A DNA stretch of 64,000 nucleotides from NCBI GenBank assembly GCA_009693255.1, contig SHXQ01000005.1, forward strand, positions 32,445 through 96,444, read 5' to 3'. Origin of the DNA: Methylotenera sp. (GTDB lineage Bacteria > Pseudomonadota > Gammaproteobacteria > Burkholderiales > Methylophilaceae). Made by a program: the position numbers and the translations under genes. Of this stretch, positions 16,921 through 25,794 are shown piece after piece; the first letter of the stretch is position 1, and every line of letters begins with the position of its first letter. The notes under the pieces are model-generated. The model was not told the DNA's origin and did not search any database. It saw only the letters and a program-made list of their open reading frames with translations.

Positions 16921-18543
16921 CTATTTACTTGCCATGCTTAGTGCTACCGCTTCAGCAACTCTAATGCCATCTACCCCGGCTGATAAAATACCGCCGGCAT
17001 AACCAGCACCCTCGCCAGTAGGATACAGTCCTTGGGTATTGATGCTTTGTAAATTATCATCGTTACGTTTAATTCGGATGGGCGAAGACGTGCGGGTTTC
17101 AACCCCGGTGAGTATGCCGTCGGGCAAATCGAAGCCCTTAATTTGTTTGGCAAATTGCGGAATGGCTTCACGAATTGCGCTAATGGCGTATTCAGGCAAA
17201 GCCTTATCTAGATTGGTGAGATGTACACTAGGCATGTAAGACGGCGTTACTTCGCCAAACTGGGTGGAGGGTTGATTGGCTAAAAAGTCGCCGATGAGTT
17301 GCCCGGGCGCTTGGTAGGTGCTACCGCCTAATAGAAAGGCCTGATGTTCCCACTTGCGCTGCAATGCCATACCCGCCAATGGGTCGTCAGGAAAATCTAC
17401 TTCCGGCGTTATGCCAACCACAATGCCTGCGTTGGCATTGCGCTCGTTACGTGAGTATTGGCTCATGCCGTTGGTCACCACGCAACCGGCTTCAGACGCC
17501 GAGGCGACTACCGTGCCACCAGGGCACATACAAAAGCTGTAGACGCTACGACCATTGCTGGCGTGATGTACCAGTTTGTACTCGGCCGCACCTAAAATAG
17601 GATGCTGCGCATTGGGGCCATGTCTTGCGCTATCAATGAGGGATTGCGGATGCTCGATTCTAAAGCCGATGCTAAAAGGTTTGGCTTCAATATAAATACC
17701 GCGCTTATAAATCATCTCGAAGGTGTCGCGTGCGCTATGGCCAACCGCTAACACCAAATGGTTGGTGGTAATCCGCTCACCATTTTGTAACACGACCGCC
17801 TGCACTTGATTTTGCCCTTGTGTGTTCGGCGCAATTTCAATGTCATCCACTCGGCTTTCAAAGCGTATCTCACCCCCGAGTGCAATTATTGTTTCACGCA
17901 TTTTCTCAACCATGCCAACTAATCTAAATGTGCCGATATGAGGGTGGCTGACGTATAAAATTTCTTCAGGCGCGCCTGCTGTTACAAATTCATTTAATAC
18001 TTTTCGACCGTAATGTTTGGGATCTTTTATTTGGCTGTAAAGCTTGCCGTCAGAGAACGTGCCTGCACCCCCTTCACCAAACTGTACATTAGATTCTGTA
18101 TTTAACGCACTTTTACGCCAAAAGTTAAAGGTGTCTTTAGTGCGCTTGCGCACCGCCTTGCCGCGCTCTAGCACCAATGGCTTAAAGCCAGACTGCGCCA
18201 AAATTAGCGCGGCAAATAAACCAGAGGGACCTAGGCCGACAATGACCGGCCTGTTTTTTAAGGTGGCGGGTGCTTGTGCGACAAAATGGTAAGAGGTATC
18301 TGGCGCCGGTTTAACGTGCGGGTCTTTGCGTAATTTAGCTAAAACTTTGGCTTCGCCTTTCACGCTAACATCTAAGGTGTAAGCCAATAAGATCGCATTG
18401 GCTTTACGTGCATCCACACCACGTTTAAAGATGCTGTAGTCGACTAAATCGGTTGCGTTAATGCCTAGTTTTTTAATCACGGCAGCAACAATGTCGTTAG
18501 GCTGATGTTCAAGAGGTAATTTTATTTCTGTGATGCGTAACAT
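16921..18543 (-). CDS. NAD(P)/FAD-dependent oxidoreductase (uncharacterised FAD dehydrogenase family)
   Basis: A 540-aa flavoprotein of the family annotated as uncharacterised FAD-dependent dehydrogenases. An N-terminal ferredoxin-like part (residues 1-90) precedes the Rossmann FAD motif VIVGLGPSGLFAALILAQSG, beginning near residue 98. NVQFGEGGAGTFSDGKLYS and a Cys-containing SFCMCPGG follow, and the C-terminal FAD block is YPTGEGAGYAGGI. The substrate is unknown. It lies 17 bases downstream of hda on the same strand, so the two may be cotranscribed. Confidence 0.88.
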   Translation of the reverse strand: MLRITEIKLPLEHQPNDIVAAVIKKLGINATDLVDYSIFKRGVDARKANAILLAYTLDVSVKGEAKVLAKLRKDPHVKPAPDTSYHFVAQAPATLKNRPVIVGLGPSGLFAALILAQSGFKPLVLERGKAVRKRTKDTFNFWRKSALNTESNVQFGEGGAGTFSDGKLYSQIKDPKHYGRKVLNEFVTAGAPEEILYVSHPHIGTFRLVGMVEKMRETIIALGGEIRFESRVDDIEIAPNTQGQNQVQAVVLQNGERITTNHLVLAVGHSARDTFEMIYKRGIYIEAKPFSIGFRIEHPQSLIDSARHGPNAQHPILGAAEYKLVHHASNGRSVYSFCMCPGGTVVASASEAGCVVTNGMSQYSRNERNANAGIVVGITPEVDFPDDPLAGMALQRKWEHQAFLLGGSTYQAPGQLIGDFLANQPSTQFGEVTPSYMPSVHLTNLDKALPEYAISAIREAIPQFAKQIKGFDLPDGILTGVETRTSSPIRIKRNDDNLQSINTQGLYPTGEGAGYAGGILSAGVDGIRVAEAVALSMASK

Positions 18544-18560
18544 AGGTGAGACCAGTAATT

Positions 18561-19181
18561 TTATAAATTGAGTGGTAATTGCAATAACTGCCGCAACATG
18601 GGGACGGTAACAGGTTTTTTAGTGACGAGCGACCATTCATCTAGCGCGTCTAGTGTTGCCATTAAGGTGGATAAGTCACGTCGTAAATAGCGTAAACAGT
18701 AATTAACCACCTCGCTTGGCAAGCGTATGCCGCGCTCTGTGGCGTGATTTTGTAGTGCCAAGGCTTTTTCTGCATCGTTTAATAGATGTAGCTGATACAC
18801 CAAGCCCCAAGCTAAGCGCGTGGCTAAGTCGTCACGTAAGCCCATTTGCGTTGGGGCATGTAAACCTGCAGTCACCAGCGTGCCGCCATCTTCTTTTAGT
18901 TGGTTATAGCGGTTAAATAATGCAATTTGTGCATCATTGTTTAATAAATGCACGTCATCAACAATTGTGAAATTTGGGTCCGCGGAGTTTTGTGCTTTAC
19001 AGGCGTGTAATAGATGAGTTTTGCCGCTGCCAGCCTCGCCCCATAGGTAAATAAAGTGAGTCCCACCAGTAAGCTTGCTGGCGACATTTAAGCTGGCAAG
19101 CGCCTCTGCATTCCGCCCTGCTATAAAGTTGTGCAAGGTCGGCGGTGATGCAGGTTTAATGTCGAGTAAAAGTTGCTTCAT
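18561..19181 (-). CDS. hda: DnaA regulatory inactivator Hda
   Basis: AAA+ DnaA paralogue that, with the sliding clamp, stimulates ATP hydrolysis by DnaA after initiation. It starts MKQLLLDIKPASPPTLHNFI with an N-terminal clamp-binding motif (QLLLDI), Walker A WGEAGSGKTH at about 47-56 and Walker B TIVDDVHLL. At 206 aa it is slightly shorter than E. coli Hda (233 aa) but domain-complete, ending in the AAA+ lid helices. It lacks the DNA-binding domain IV of DnaA, which separates it from DnaA itself. It is followed closely by the flavoprotein gene. Confidence 0.93.
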   Translation of the reverse strand: MKQLLLDIKPASPPTLHNFIAGRNAEALASLNVASKLTGGTHFIYLWGEAGSGKTHLLHACKAQNSADPNFTIVDDVHLLNNDAQIALFNRYNQLKEDGGTLVTAGLHAPTQMGLRDDLATRLAWGLVYQLHLLNDAEKALALQNHATERGIRLPSEVVNYCLRYLRRDLSTLMATLDALDEWSLVTKKPVTVPMLRQLLQLPLNL

Positions 19182-19210
19182 GGCGGAAATATAAGGTGCA
19201 ATGCTTAATT

Positions 19211-19387
19211 TTAATAAGGATTGCTATAGGAATGATCGTCTTGACTGCGACGCAAAGCGTCAACAATTTTAGTCCTTAAGGCAGACGATAATAAGACCAT
19301 CCTCCATAAGGAAATTGCGGTAAAAATCCAGCGGCAGAGATCGATAAAATGTTTTTTTACTGCAGTTTTTTTGGGTTCAGTCGGCAT
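19211..19387 (-). CDS. Possible small membrane protein (58 aa)
   Basis: An uninterrupted 58-codon frame begins MPTEPKKTAVKKHFIDLCRW, has a hydrophobic middle (WIFTAISLWRMVLL) and ends in a charged, polar tail (RRSQDDHSYSNPY). It occupies most of the 288-base gap between the divergent genes hda and purM and would be cotranscribed with hda, which starts 29 bases downstream. The basic N-terminus, one amphipathic or membrane helix and charged tail are protein-like. The ribosome site is poor and I recognise no family. Many betaproteobacteria carry an AI-2E-type permease at this place, so it might replace or be a remnant of one. Confidence 0.4.
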   Translation of the reverse strand: MPTEPKKTAVKKHFIDLCRWIFTAISLWRMVLLSSALRTKIVDALRRSQDDHSYSNPY

Positions 19388-19469
19388 ATAGGTTAAAATT
19401 ATACTTAAAATAGTGTTTAACTTCCTAAAAGCATTAAAAAACTTTATTTATTCCTAAGCGAGAGCCGTT

Positions 19470-20522
19470 TTGACTACAAATTCTACTAATACAACATCAA
19501 TTAGCTACCGCGATGCAGGCGTAGATATTGAAGCAGGCGATGCGTTAATTGAGCAAATTAAACCGTTTGCAAAACGCACCATGCGACCAGAGGTATTGGC
19601 AGGTATTGGCGGCTTTGGCTCATTATTTGAGATGCCTAAAAAATATAAAAATCCAGTGTTGGTTTCTGGTACTGATGGAGTAGGTACCAAGCTGAAATTG
19701 GCTTTTGAGCTGAATAAGCACGATACCGTGGGCATCGATTTAGTCGCAATGAGTGTGAATGATATTTTGGTACAAGGTGCTGAGCCACTATTTTTCTTAG
19801 ATTATTTTGCTTGTGGCAAGCTAGAAGTGGGCACGGCTGCGCAAGTGATTAAAGGCATTGCTGAAGGTTGCGAGCAATCTGGCTGCGCACTAGTGGGCGG
19901 TGAAACCGCAGAAATGCCAGGGATGTACCCGGCAGGCGAGTACGATTTAGCTGGGTTTGCGGTAGGCTGCGTTGATAAAGAAAATATTATTAGCGGCACC
20001 ACTATTGCGGCAGGTGATGTCGTATTGGGCTTGGCTTCAAGTGGCGCGCATTCAAACGGCTATTCACTGATTCGCAAGCTGATAGAGAAATCGGGCATAG
20101 ATTTTGAGTCAGATTTTCATGGCAAACCATTTAAAGAAGTGGTGATGGCGCCAACCCGTATTTACGTGAAGCCCCTGTTATTATTGATAGCTACTTTGCC
20201 AGTAAAAGGCATGGCACATATTACTGGTGGCGGCATCACAGAGAATATCCCACGTGTATTGCCTACAGGTTTGACGGCCGAAATTAAAAAAGGCAGCTGG
20301 ACGATGCCACCTTTATTTACTTGGCTACAAGCACAGGGCAATGTAGCCGATCTTGAGATGTATAAAACTTTCAACTGTGGCATTGGTATGGCGGTGATTG
20401 TGGCTGAACAGCACGCTGCTGCAGCGCTTGAGCTGCTCCGAGATGCCGGTGAAACCGTGTTTCATATTGGTCATATTCGGGCGCAACAGGCGGGTGAAGC
20501 CCCTACAGTAGTGGTGTCATAA
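19470..20522 (+). CDS. purM: Phosphoribosylformylglycinamidine cyclo-ligase PurM
   Basis: Fifth step of purine synthesis, forming aminoimidazole ribonucleotide (350 aa). Family blocks are [21 protein letters not shown] (start SYRDAGVDI), [34 protein letters not shown] and the C-terminal [16 protein letters not shown]. Divergent from hda. purN, which often follows purM in proteobacteria, is not in the 85-base gap before the next gene. Confidence 0.97.
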   Translation: MTTNSTNTTSISYRDAGVDIEAGDALIEQIKPFAKRTMRPEVLAGIGGFGSLFEMPKKYKNPVLVSGTDGVGTKLKLAFELNKHDTVGIDLVAMSVNDILVQGAEPLFFLDYFACGKLEVGTAAQVIKGIAEGCEQSGCALVGGETAEMPGMYPAGEYDLAGFAVGCVDKENIISGTTIAAGDVVLGLASSGAHSNGYSLIRKLIEKSGIDFESDFHGKPFKEVVMAPTRIYVKPLLLLIATLPVKGMAHITGGGITENIPRVLPTGLTAEIKKGSWTMPPLFTWLQAQGNVADLEMYKTFNCGIGMAVIVAEQHAAAALELLRDAGETVFHIGHIRAQQAGEAPTVVVS

Positions 20523-20607
20523 TTTTTTTACCCACACGTTGGGCTCTAAAAATGTCCTTCATGCCGGATGGGTAGGCGGCATTTTAAGAAGTTTTTGAGG
20601 AGCTTCC

Positions 20608-21326
20608 GTGTTGCGTTACATTGGTCTATTGATCTTACCATTTCTCATTAGCTTTTCATCTTTAGCGGCTACCCAACAGAACTTTCTGCCTAAGCGAGTT
20701 CAAGCCAATTACTACGTGACAAAAAATGGACAGCCATTTGCTAAGGTGCGTGAGCTGTATGTCATTAGCGGACATACTTATCAAGTGGAAAGCATCACCA
20801 AGGGCATTGGTATCTATGCCTTATTTGGCGAGCGTCAACTGACGAGCCATGGGGATGTCACCTCTCTGGGTTTGAAACAAAAACGGTTTGAGTTACATCA
20901 AGGTCGCGACGCAAAAAAACACTCATCACTGATTTTGATTGGCCTAATAAGACTTTACACATGACGGTGAAGGGTGAGGTTAAAGATGAGCCCTTGAGCT
21001 TGGCTACGCAAGATTTAGCTAGTTACGCCTATCAGTTTATGTTTTTGCCTAAACTGCTTAAAAATAAGCTTTTACTGACCATGAGCACAGGTAAAAGGCT
21101 CAATCAATACACATATCAAATTAGCTATACTCAAGAGTTATTAACGATTGCAGGCGCTCCATGTAAAACACTACACTTAGCTCAAATTGAGCAAAGCACC
21201 CAGAAAACTGACACTAAAGAATTGTGGTTAAGTGTCGAGCAGTATTATTTACCCGTGCGTTTGCTGATGGTAGATGATCATGGGAAAAAGTTAGAGCAAA
21301 CTTTAACTGAACTCCATGTTGAGTAA
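20608..21326 (+). pseudogene. DUF3108 domain protein, frame interrupted at an A7 run
   Basis: Exported DUF3108 protein, about 238 aa if repaired. The GTG start at 20608 follows GAGGAG; a signal peptide (LLILPFLISFSSLAA) comes next. The frame is broken at seven A residues (20913-20919): the first part runs to a stop at 20964, while the shifted frame reads on as KTLITDFDWPNKTLHMTVKGE and continues to 21326. DFDW matches the paralogue downstream (TADFDWESKKI), which shows the second frame is the true continuation. A -1 shift on A-AAA-AAA would restore the protein exactly. Pseudogene, sequencing error and recoding are all possible. It overlaps the next gene by 11 bases. Confidence 0.8.
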
Positions 21327-22398
21327 ATGGAAATTAGCTTGGCAGCAGCTTAGCAATAAGCATATAGCAATTGCATTAGCATCTTCGCTGCTACTACATT
21401 TATGGTTAATGGGTGCGCTTCATGTGAACTCGCCTGCTTTAACTGCAAAGAAGTCAGTGTTAGAGGCGCGATTAGTCTTACCAAAAAAAACATCAAAACC
21501 ATCATCCGTTCCCATGGCTTCAAAACTATTAGATCAAGCAAAGCCCGCGGTAAAACCGATTGCCTTGCCAGAACTTCCAATCATTGATAACTTGCCTGTC
21601 AATGTAGTTACAGAGATCCGGCAGGATAATGCCATAGCATCAGCGGGTGATGAAGATGATGCCACAGACCAACATAGGGCTGGCAATGAAGCAGAAAGCA
21701 TAGGCTACATTGTGAATCCAAACCCCTATCAATATATAGAGTCGGAGTTTGATTTATATATCGGTAAGGAGCCCGCACTGAGCAGTAGCCCCGCGGGGAA
21801 GGCTAAAATTATTTACCAATTATTGCCAAGTGCTGCGCAGTATCATATAGAAAGCTTGATGCAAGCCAAGGGCTTAGCTGCGCTAATCACTCTAGATTTA
21901 CTACAAACCAGTAGTGGCTATGTGAATCGTTCAGGCTTGCAACCCCAGCATTATTTATATCAGTTTGGCAATAAAAAAAATAAAACCTTTACCGCCGATT
22001 TTGATTGGGAAAGTAAGAAAATAAAATTGCAAAGTGAAGCGGGCCAGCAAAAACTTGATTTGGCAGACGGCTCTCAAGACCTATTAAGCTTCATGTATCA
22101 ATTTATGTATGTGGCGCCTATGCAGAGTATGCAATTGAGCATTACCAATGGTAAGAAAATAGCGATTTATGTGTATAGCTTTGAAGGCGAAGAAGTCATT
22201 AGCAGCAAAATGGGCGATTTAAGGACGGTGCACTTAGCAAGGACGGCTGATGAAAGTGAAAAGAAAACAGAATTGTGGTTATCTTTAGATTATCAGTACG
22301 TACCTGTTAAAATACGGGAAAGTGAGGAAAATGGCAAAGTGTATGAGCTGGTCATCAACAGTTTAAAAACAGATAACCCGCTACTTTTGCCACAATAG
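21316..22398 (+). CDS. DUF3108 domain-containing protein with N-terminal membrane anchor
   Basis: A 360-aa protein of unknown function. It starts with one membrane helix (HIAIALASSLLLHLWLMGAL) in the style of TonB-like proteins, followed by a Lys/Pro-rich linker (about residues 45-95) and a DUF3108 domain (about 150-355). Its blocks LLSFMYQFMYVAP and KTELWLSLDYQYVPVKI match LASYAYQFMFLPK and TKELWLSVEQYYLPVRL of the upstream gene, so the two are tandem paralogues. The start overlaps the upstream stop by 11 bases. A periplasmic, envelope-linked role is inferred from topology only. Confidence 0.82.
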   Translation: MLSKWKLAWQQLSNKHIAIALASSLLLHLWLMGALHVNSPALTAKKSVLEARLVLPKKTSKPSSVPMASKLLDQAKPAVKPIALPELPIIDNLPVNVVTEIRQDNAIASAGDEDDATDQHRAGNEAESIGYIVNPNPYQYIESEFDLYIGKEPALSSSPAGKAKIIYQLLPSAAQYHIESLMQAKGLAALITLDLLQTSSGYVNRSGLQPQHYLYQFGNKKNKTFTADFDWESKKIKLQSEAGQQKLDLADGSQDLLSFMYQFMYVAPMQSMQLSITNGKKIAIYVYSFEGEEVISSKMGDLRTVHLARTADESEKKTELWLSLDYQYVPVKIRESEENGKVYELVINSLKTDNPLLLPQ

Positions 22399-22454
22399 AG
22401 CAATATGCGTGAATCCTAAACTGGGGTTCAAATAATTAAAATAAAGAGAATCAA

Positions 22455-23975
22455 ATGACGCCCAATTTAATACGGCAAGCCGCGGTAATGTTATCTAACC
22501 TGTTGGAATTTAACAGCCCTGCGGATGCTAAGCTAAGCGAGTTTTTTCGCAATAATCGTGATTTAGGTACTAAAGAACGTGCTTTTGTCGCTGAGAGTGT
22601 CTACGGTGTATTGCGTCGTTTACGCTTTTTAAGCACGGTAACAGCGAGCGATGACAGCGACGTAGACGATTCGCGTAAGCTAGTGTTGGCGTGGATGTTA
22701 CGCATACAAGGCATGAGTATACAAAAAATTGAGCCAATGCTAAGTGAGCAGCAGCTAGAATGGGCGCGGACCATTAAGGCCAAATCAACGGAAAATATGC
22801 CGCTCGCCGTACAAGCGGATGTGCGTGATTGGTTATGGGAAAAGCTAGTCGCCCAGTACGGTGAAAAAGAAGCGCTAACCATTGCCCGTAGTATGCACGA
22901 GGCGGCCACGTTAGATTTACGCGTCAATACCATTAAAGGCACGCGTGATGAGGTTATGGAAAAATTCATAGCTGAAAACATTTCAGGTGAAAGCAATGTC
23001 ACTAAAACACCTTATTCGCCTATAGGTTTGCGTATGCCACTGCGCCTAAATATTAGCCGCCACGTATTGTTTACTGAAGGGCAAATTGAAGTGCAGGACG
23101 AAGGCAGTCAAATATTGGCGCATTTAGTCGCACCAAAACGCGGCATGATGGTGGCAGATTTTTGCGCCGGCGCAGGGGGAAAAACCTTGGCCATGGGTGC
23201 GTTAATGCGCAACACTGGTCGCCTGTATGCATTCGATGTATCAGAAAAACGCTTACATAGCTTAGGGCAGCGCTTAAAGCGTTCTGGTTTGAGCAACCTC
23301 AACGCACAAAGTATTAGCAGTGAAAACGATCCAAAACTTAAACGTTTAAACGGTAAGTTTGACCGCGTATTGGTCGATGCGCCATGCACGGGCTTAGGCA
23401 CACTGCGTCGCAACCCAGACTTAAAATGGCGCCAAACTCCGCAAGATTTAGCAGAACTTACCGTAAAACAGGCGAACATTTTGGCCCGCGCAGCTAAGTT
23501 GACTAAGGCGGGAGGTCGTTTGATTTACTCCACCTGTAGCTTATTAAGCGATGAGAATGAGAAAATTGCGGAAAGCTTTTTAACCACGCATACAGACTTT
23601 AAGTTGCTCAATGCGGCGGAGATTTTAAGTCAACAACACATTAATTTGGACACAGGTCAATATTTAAAACTATTACCACATTTACACCATACGGACGGGT
23701 TCTTTGCCGCAGTGTTTGAAAAAGTAGATGTTGCTAGTGCACCAGAAAAAAAGCCTTTTCCACAGGCTGTTCTTGAATCCGTTGAGGAATTAACGCCAAC
23801 AGTAGAGCCTAAATCCAAGAAAGCTAGCGCGGTAAAAGAAGCGGTGGCAGCTAAAGAAGATCCCTCGGCAACGACTGAAACTGAAATCTTGGCGACAAAG
23901 GCAAAAACGCCAGTCAAAGATAAAGCTGTAAAAGTAGTGAAAGCGAAAATTGTCAAGCAAAAAGTGGCAATATAA
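22455..23975 (+). CDS. RsmB-family rRNA (cytosine-C5) methyltransferase with Lys/Ala-rich tail
   Basis: SAM-dependent m5C RNA methyltransferase of the RsmB/NOL1 type (506 aa). The SAM motif is FCAGAGGKTLAMG near residue 235. The two family cysteines are Cys311 in DAPCTGLG and Cys361 in YSTCSLL, the latter the catalytic nucleophile in this class. After about residue 425 a low-complexity Lys/Ala/Val/Glu tail of some 75 residues (ending KAKIVKQKVAI) is added, absent from E. coli RsmB and perhaps RNA-binding. The N-terminal NusB-like domain is short. It follows the DUF3108 pair by 56 bases. Confidence 0.9.
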   Translation: MTPNLIRQAAVMLSNLLEFNSPADAKLSEFFRNNRDLGTKERAFVAESVYGVLRRLRFLSTVTASDDSDVDDSRKLVLAWMLRIQGMSIQKIEPMLSEQQLEWARTIKAKSTENMPLAVQADVRDWLWEKLVAQYGEKEALTIARSMHEAATLDLRVNTIKGTRDEVMEKFIAENISGESNVTKTPYSPIGLRMPLRLNISRHVLFTEGQIEVQDEGSQILAHLVAPKRGMMVADFCAGAGGKTLAMGALMRNTGRLYAFDVSEKRLHSLGQRLKRSGLSNLNAQSISSENDPKLKRLNGKFDRVLVDAPCTGLGTLRRNPDLKWRQTPQDLAELTVKQANILARAAKLTKAGGRLIYSTCSLLSDENEKIAESFLTTHTDFKLLNAAEILSQQHINLDTGQYLKLLPHLHHTDGFFAAVFEKVDVASAPEKKPFPQAVLESVEELTPTVEPKSKKASAVKEAVAAKEDPSATTETEILATKAKTPVKDKAVKVVKAKIVKQKVAI

Positions 23976-24001
23976 AAAAATAGCCAAAGTGTAAATAAGG
24001 T

Positions 24002-25243
24002 ATGAAATTTCCTAGTCTCAACATCCAAATTCTATTAGGTGCATTTTTTGGCGTTGCGATTGGGCTCTATTTTCATGCACTAGGTCCTGAACATCAAGTT
24101 ACGCAAAGCGGCTTATATGCGGCCAGTCTAGCGGGTACATTGTTTATCGATTTACTCAAAATGATTTTGATTCCGCTAGTGTTCTGCTCAATTACAGTGG
24201 GCATCGCTAACCTACGACAACACCAACAAATGCATCGCGTTTGGGTGACTACCCTATTGTTTTTTATCAGCAGCATGGCGATTGCGATTGTGTTGGCTTT
24301 ACTGGCTGGCAATTACTTTAAACCCGGTGCCAATTTGCATTTGACCATGTTTGAGCATGCCATGCAAAAAATTGAGGCCAAACAATTACCCTTGTCTGAT
24401 TTTTTTGCCCAGTTTCTGCATGGATTATTTGTAAATCCATTCACAGCTTTATCACAAGGTAATGTATTAGCGGTTGTCATGTTCTCACTTATTTTAGGCG
24501 TTACGCTGGTGATAGGGGGTGAGCGTTACAAAAACATACTATCGCTGCTGCAAGAGGGTTTAGACGTGACCATGCAAATTGTTGGCTGGGTGATGCGTAT
24601 CGCGCCACTGGGTATTATGGCCTTGCTTATCAAACTTGTGGCGCTACAAGATGTTGCAATGCTCAGCACCTTAGCGAAATTTGTAGCAATTGTTGCTGGT
24701 ACATTATTACTGCACGGGGTAGTGATATTGCCATTGATTTTGTACGTATTTACCGGAAAGTCACCATTATTCTTTTGGCAAGGTGCTCGCGAGGCCTTGG
24801 TCACTGCCTTTGCTACCAGCTCAAGCTCGGCTACGCTACCGGTTACTTTACGCTGTGCTAGCCAACAGCTAGAAGTGAAACCAGAAATCGCAGGTTTTGT
24901 AATTCCGTTGGGTGCCACCATCAATATGGATGGCACCGCGTTGTATGAAGCTGCTGCGGCATTGTTTATTGCTAATTTGGTGGGCATTGAGCTCAACTTT
25001 TCTCAACAACTCATCGTGTTTTTTACCGCCATGATAGCGGCTATGGGCGCACCTGGCATCCCTAGTGCTGGCATGGTGACCATGGTCATGGTTTTGCAAT
25101 CGGTGGGCTTACCGGCTGAAGCCATTGCGATTTTGTTGCCGATAGACAGACTGCTAGATACTTTGCGCACTACGGTGAATGTTGAAGGGGATATGGTAGG
25201 TAGTTTAGTGGTGCAAAAGCTTATAGCGCAAAGGTCGATTTAA
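24002..25243 (+). CDS. Dicarboxylate/amino acid:cation symporter (DAACS family)
   Basis: Inner-membrane sodium- or proton-coupled carrier for C4-dicarboxylates or glutamate/aspartate (413 aa, eight-helix plus hairpin fold). Family motifs are SSSSATLPVTL (hairpin 1), PLGATINMDGTALYEA (TM7 NMDGT) and GAPGIPSAGMVTM (hairpin 2), with DRLLDTLRTTVNVEGD at the end. Substrate choice between DctA and GltP types is not decidable by eye. It stands 26 bases after the RNA methyltransferase gene on the same strand. Confidence 0.93.
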   Translation: MKFPSLNIQILLGAFFGVAIGLYFHALGPEHQVTQSGLYAASLAGTLFIDLLKMILIPLVFCSITVGIANLRQHQQMHRVWVTTLLFFISSMAIAIVLALLAGNYFKPGANLHLTMFEHAMQKIEAKQLPLSDFFAQFLHGLFVNPFTALSQGNVLAVVMFSLILGVTLVIGGERYKNILSLLQEGLDVTMQIVGWVMRIAPLGIMALLIKLVALQDVAMLSTLAKFVAIVAGTLLLHGVVILPLILYVFTGKSPLFFWQGAREALVTAFATSSSSATLPVTLRCASQQLEVKPEIAGFVIPLGATINMDGTALYEAAAALFIANLVGIELNFSQQLIVFFTAMIAAMGAPGIPSAGMVTMVMVLQSVGLPAEAIAILLPIDRLLDTLRTTVNVEGDMVGSLVVQKLIAQRSI

Positions 25244-25362
25244 GCACTGCATCTTTTATTTGCGCGCGCATAACCTCGTGCTTGGCGGGGTACATTAATG
25301 GGTTGGTTCTGTGATGGAATAGGCGGCCATTGCTGCCAACGCATTAGCAAGGAGTGTTAGTG

Positions 25363-25734
25363 ATGGAAAAATATACCTCAAGTCAATCAAAGCTCGACAG
25401 TCTCGTAGTAGAAGCGCGTCGTTATAGTGCTGCGCGTGAGGCAAGCTACCGCGAGCGGGCGCTTAAGCTTTATCCATGGATTTGTACGCGATGTGCGCGA
25501 GAATTCTCAGGGGAGCGCTTGCGTGAGCTGACGGTTCACCACAAAGACCATAATCACGATAACAATCCATTAAATGGTAGCAACTGGGAATTACTCTGTA
25601 TTTATTGCCATGAAAACGAACATGCGCGGATTTTGGATGAATCGTTACGCGGCAGGGTGGTTGGGGATCAATCGGCTATCGCCAGTCATAACCCCTTTGC
25701 TGACTTGCGGGCAAAGTTAGAGCAGAAGAAGTGA
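25363..25734 (+). CDS. HNH nuclease family protein, YajD-like
   Basis: A 123-residue HNH-type protein. A zinc-ribbon pair CTRCAREF near residue 45 is followed by the HNH core TVHHKDHNHDNNPLNG and CIYCHENEH, so both structural Cys pairs and the metal His residues are present. It resembles YajD of E. coli, a short HNH protein of unknown biological role. ATG 25363 is favoured because AGGAG ends 8 bases before it; GTG codons at 25354 and 25360 are in the same frame. No restriction methylase or toxin-antitoxin partner is adjacent. Confidence 0.85.
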   Translation: MEKYTSSQSKLDSLVVEARRYSAAREASYRERALKLYPWICTRCAREFSGERLRELTVHHKDHNHDNNPLNGSNWELLCIYCHENEHARILDESLRGRVVGDQSAIASHNPFADLRAKLEQKK

Positions 25735-25794
25735 GTTGGTTTTTGCCTATCAACTAGCGCATATCATAGATGCACAGCATTAGCGTTGCTGCAT

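Noticed and set aside
25354..25734. HNH protein as part of a defence or mobile system
   Set aside because: No methylase, helicase, integrase or antitoxin is adjacent, and YajD-like proteins are common chromosomal genes.
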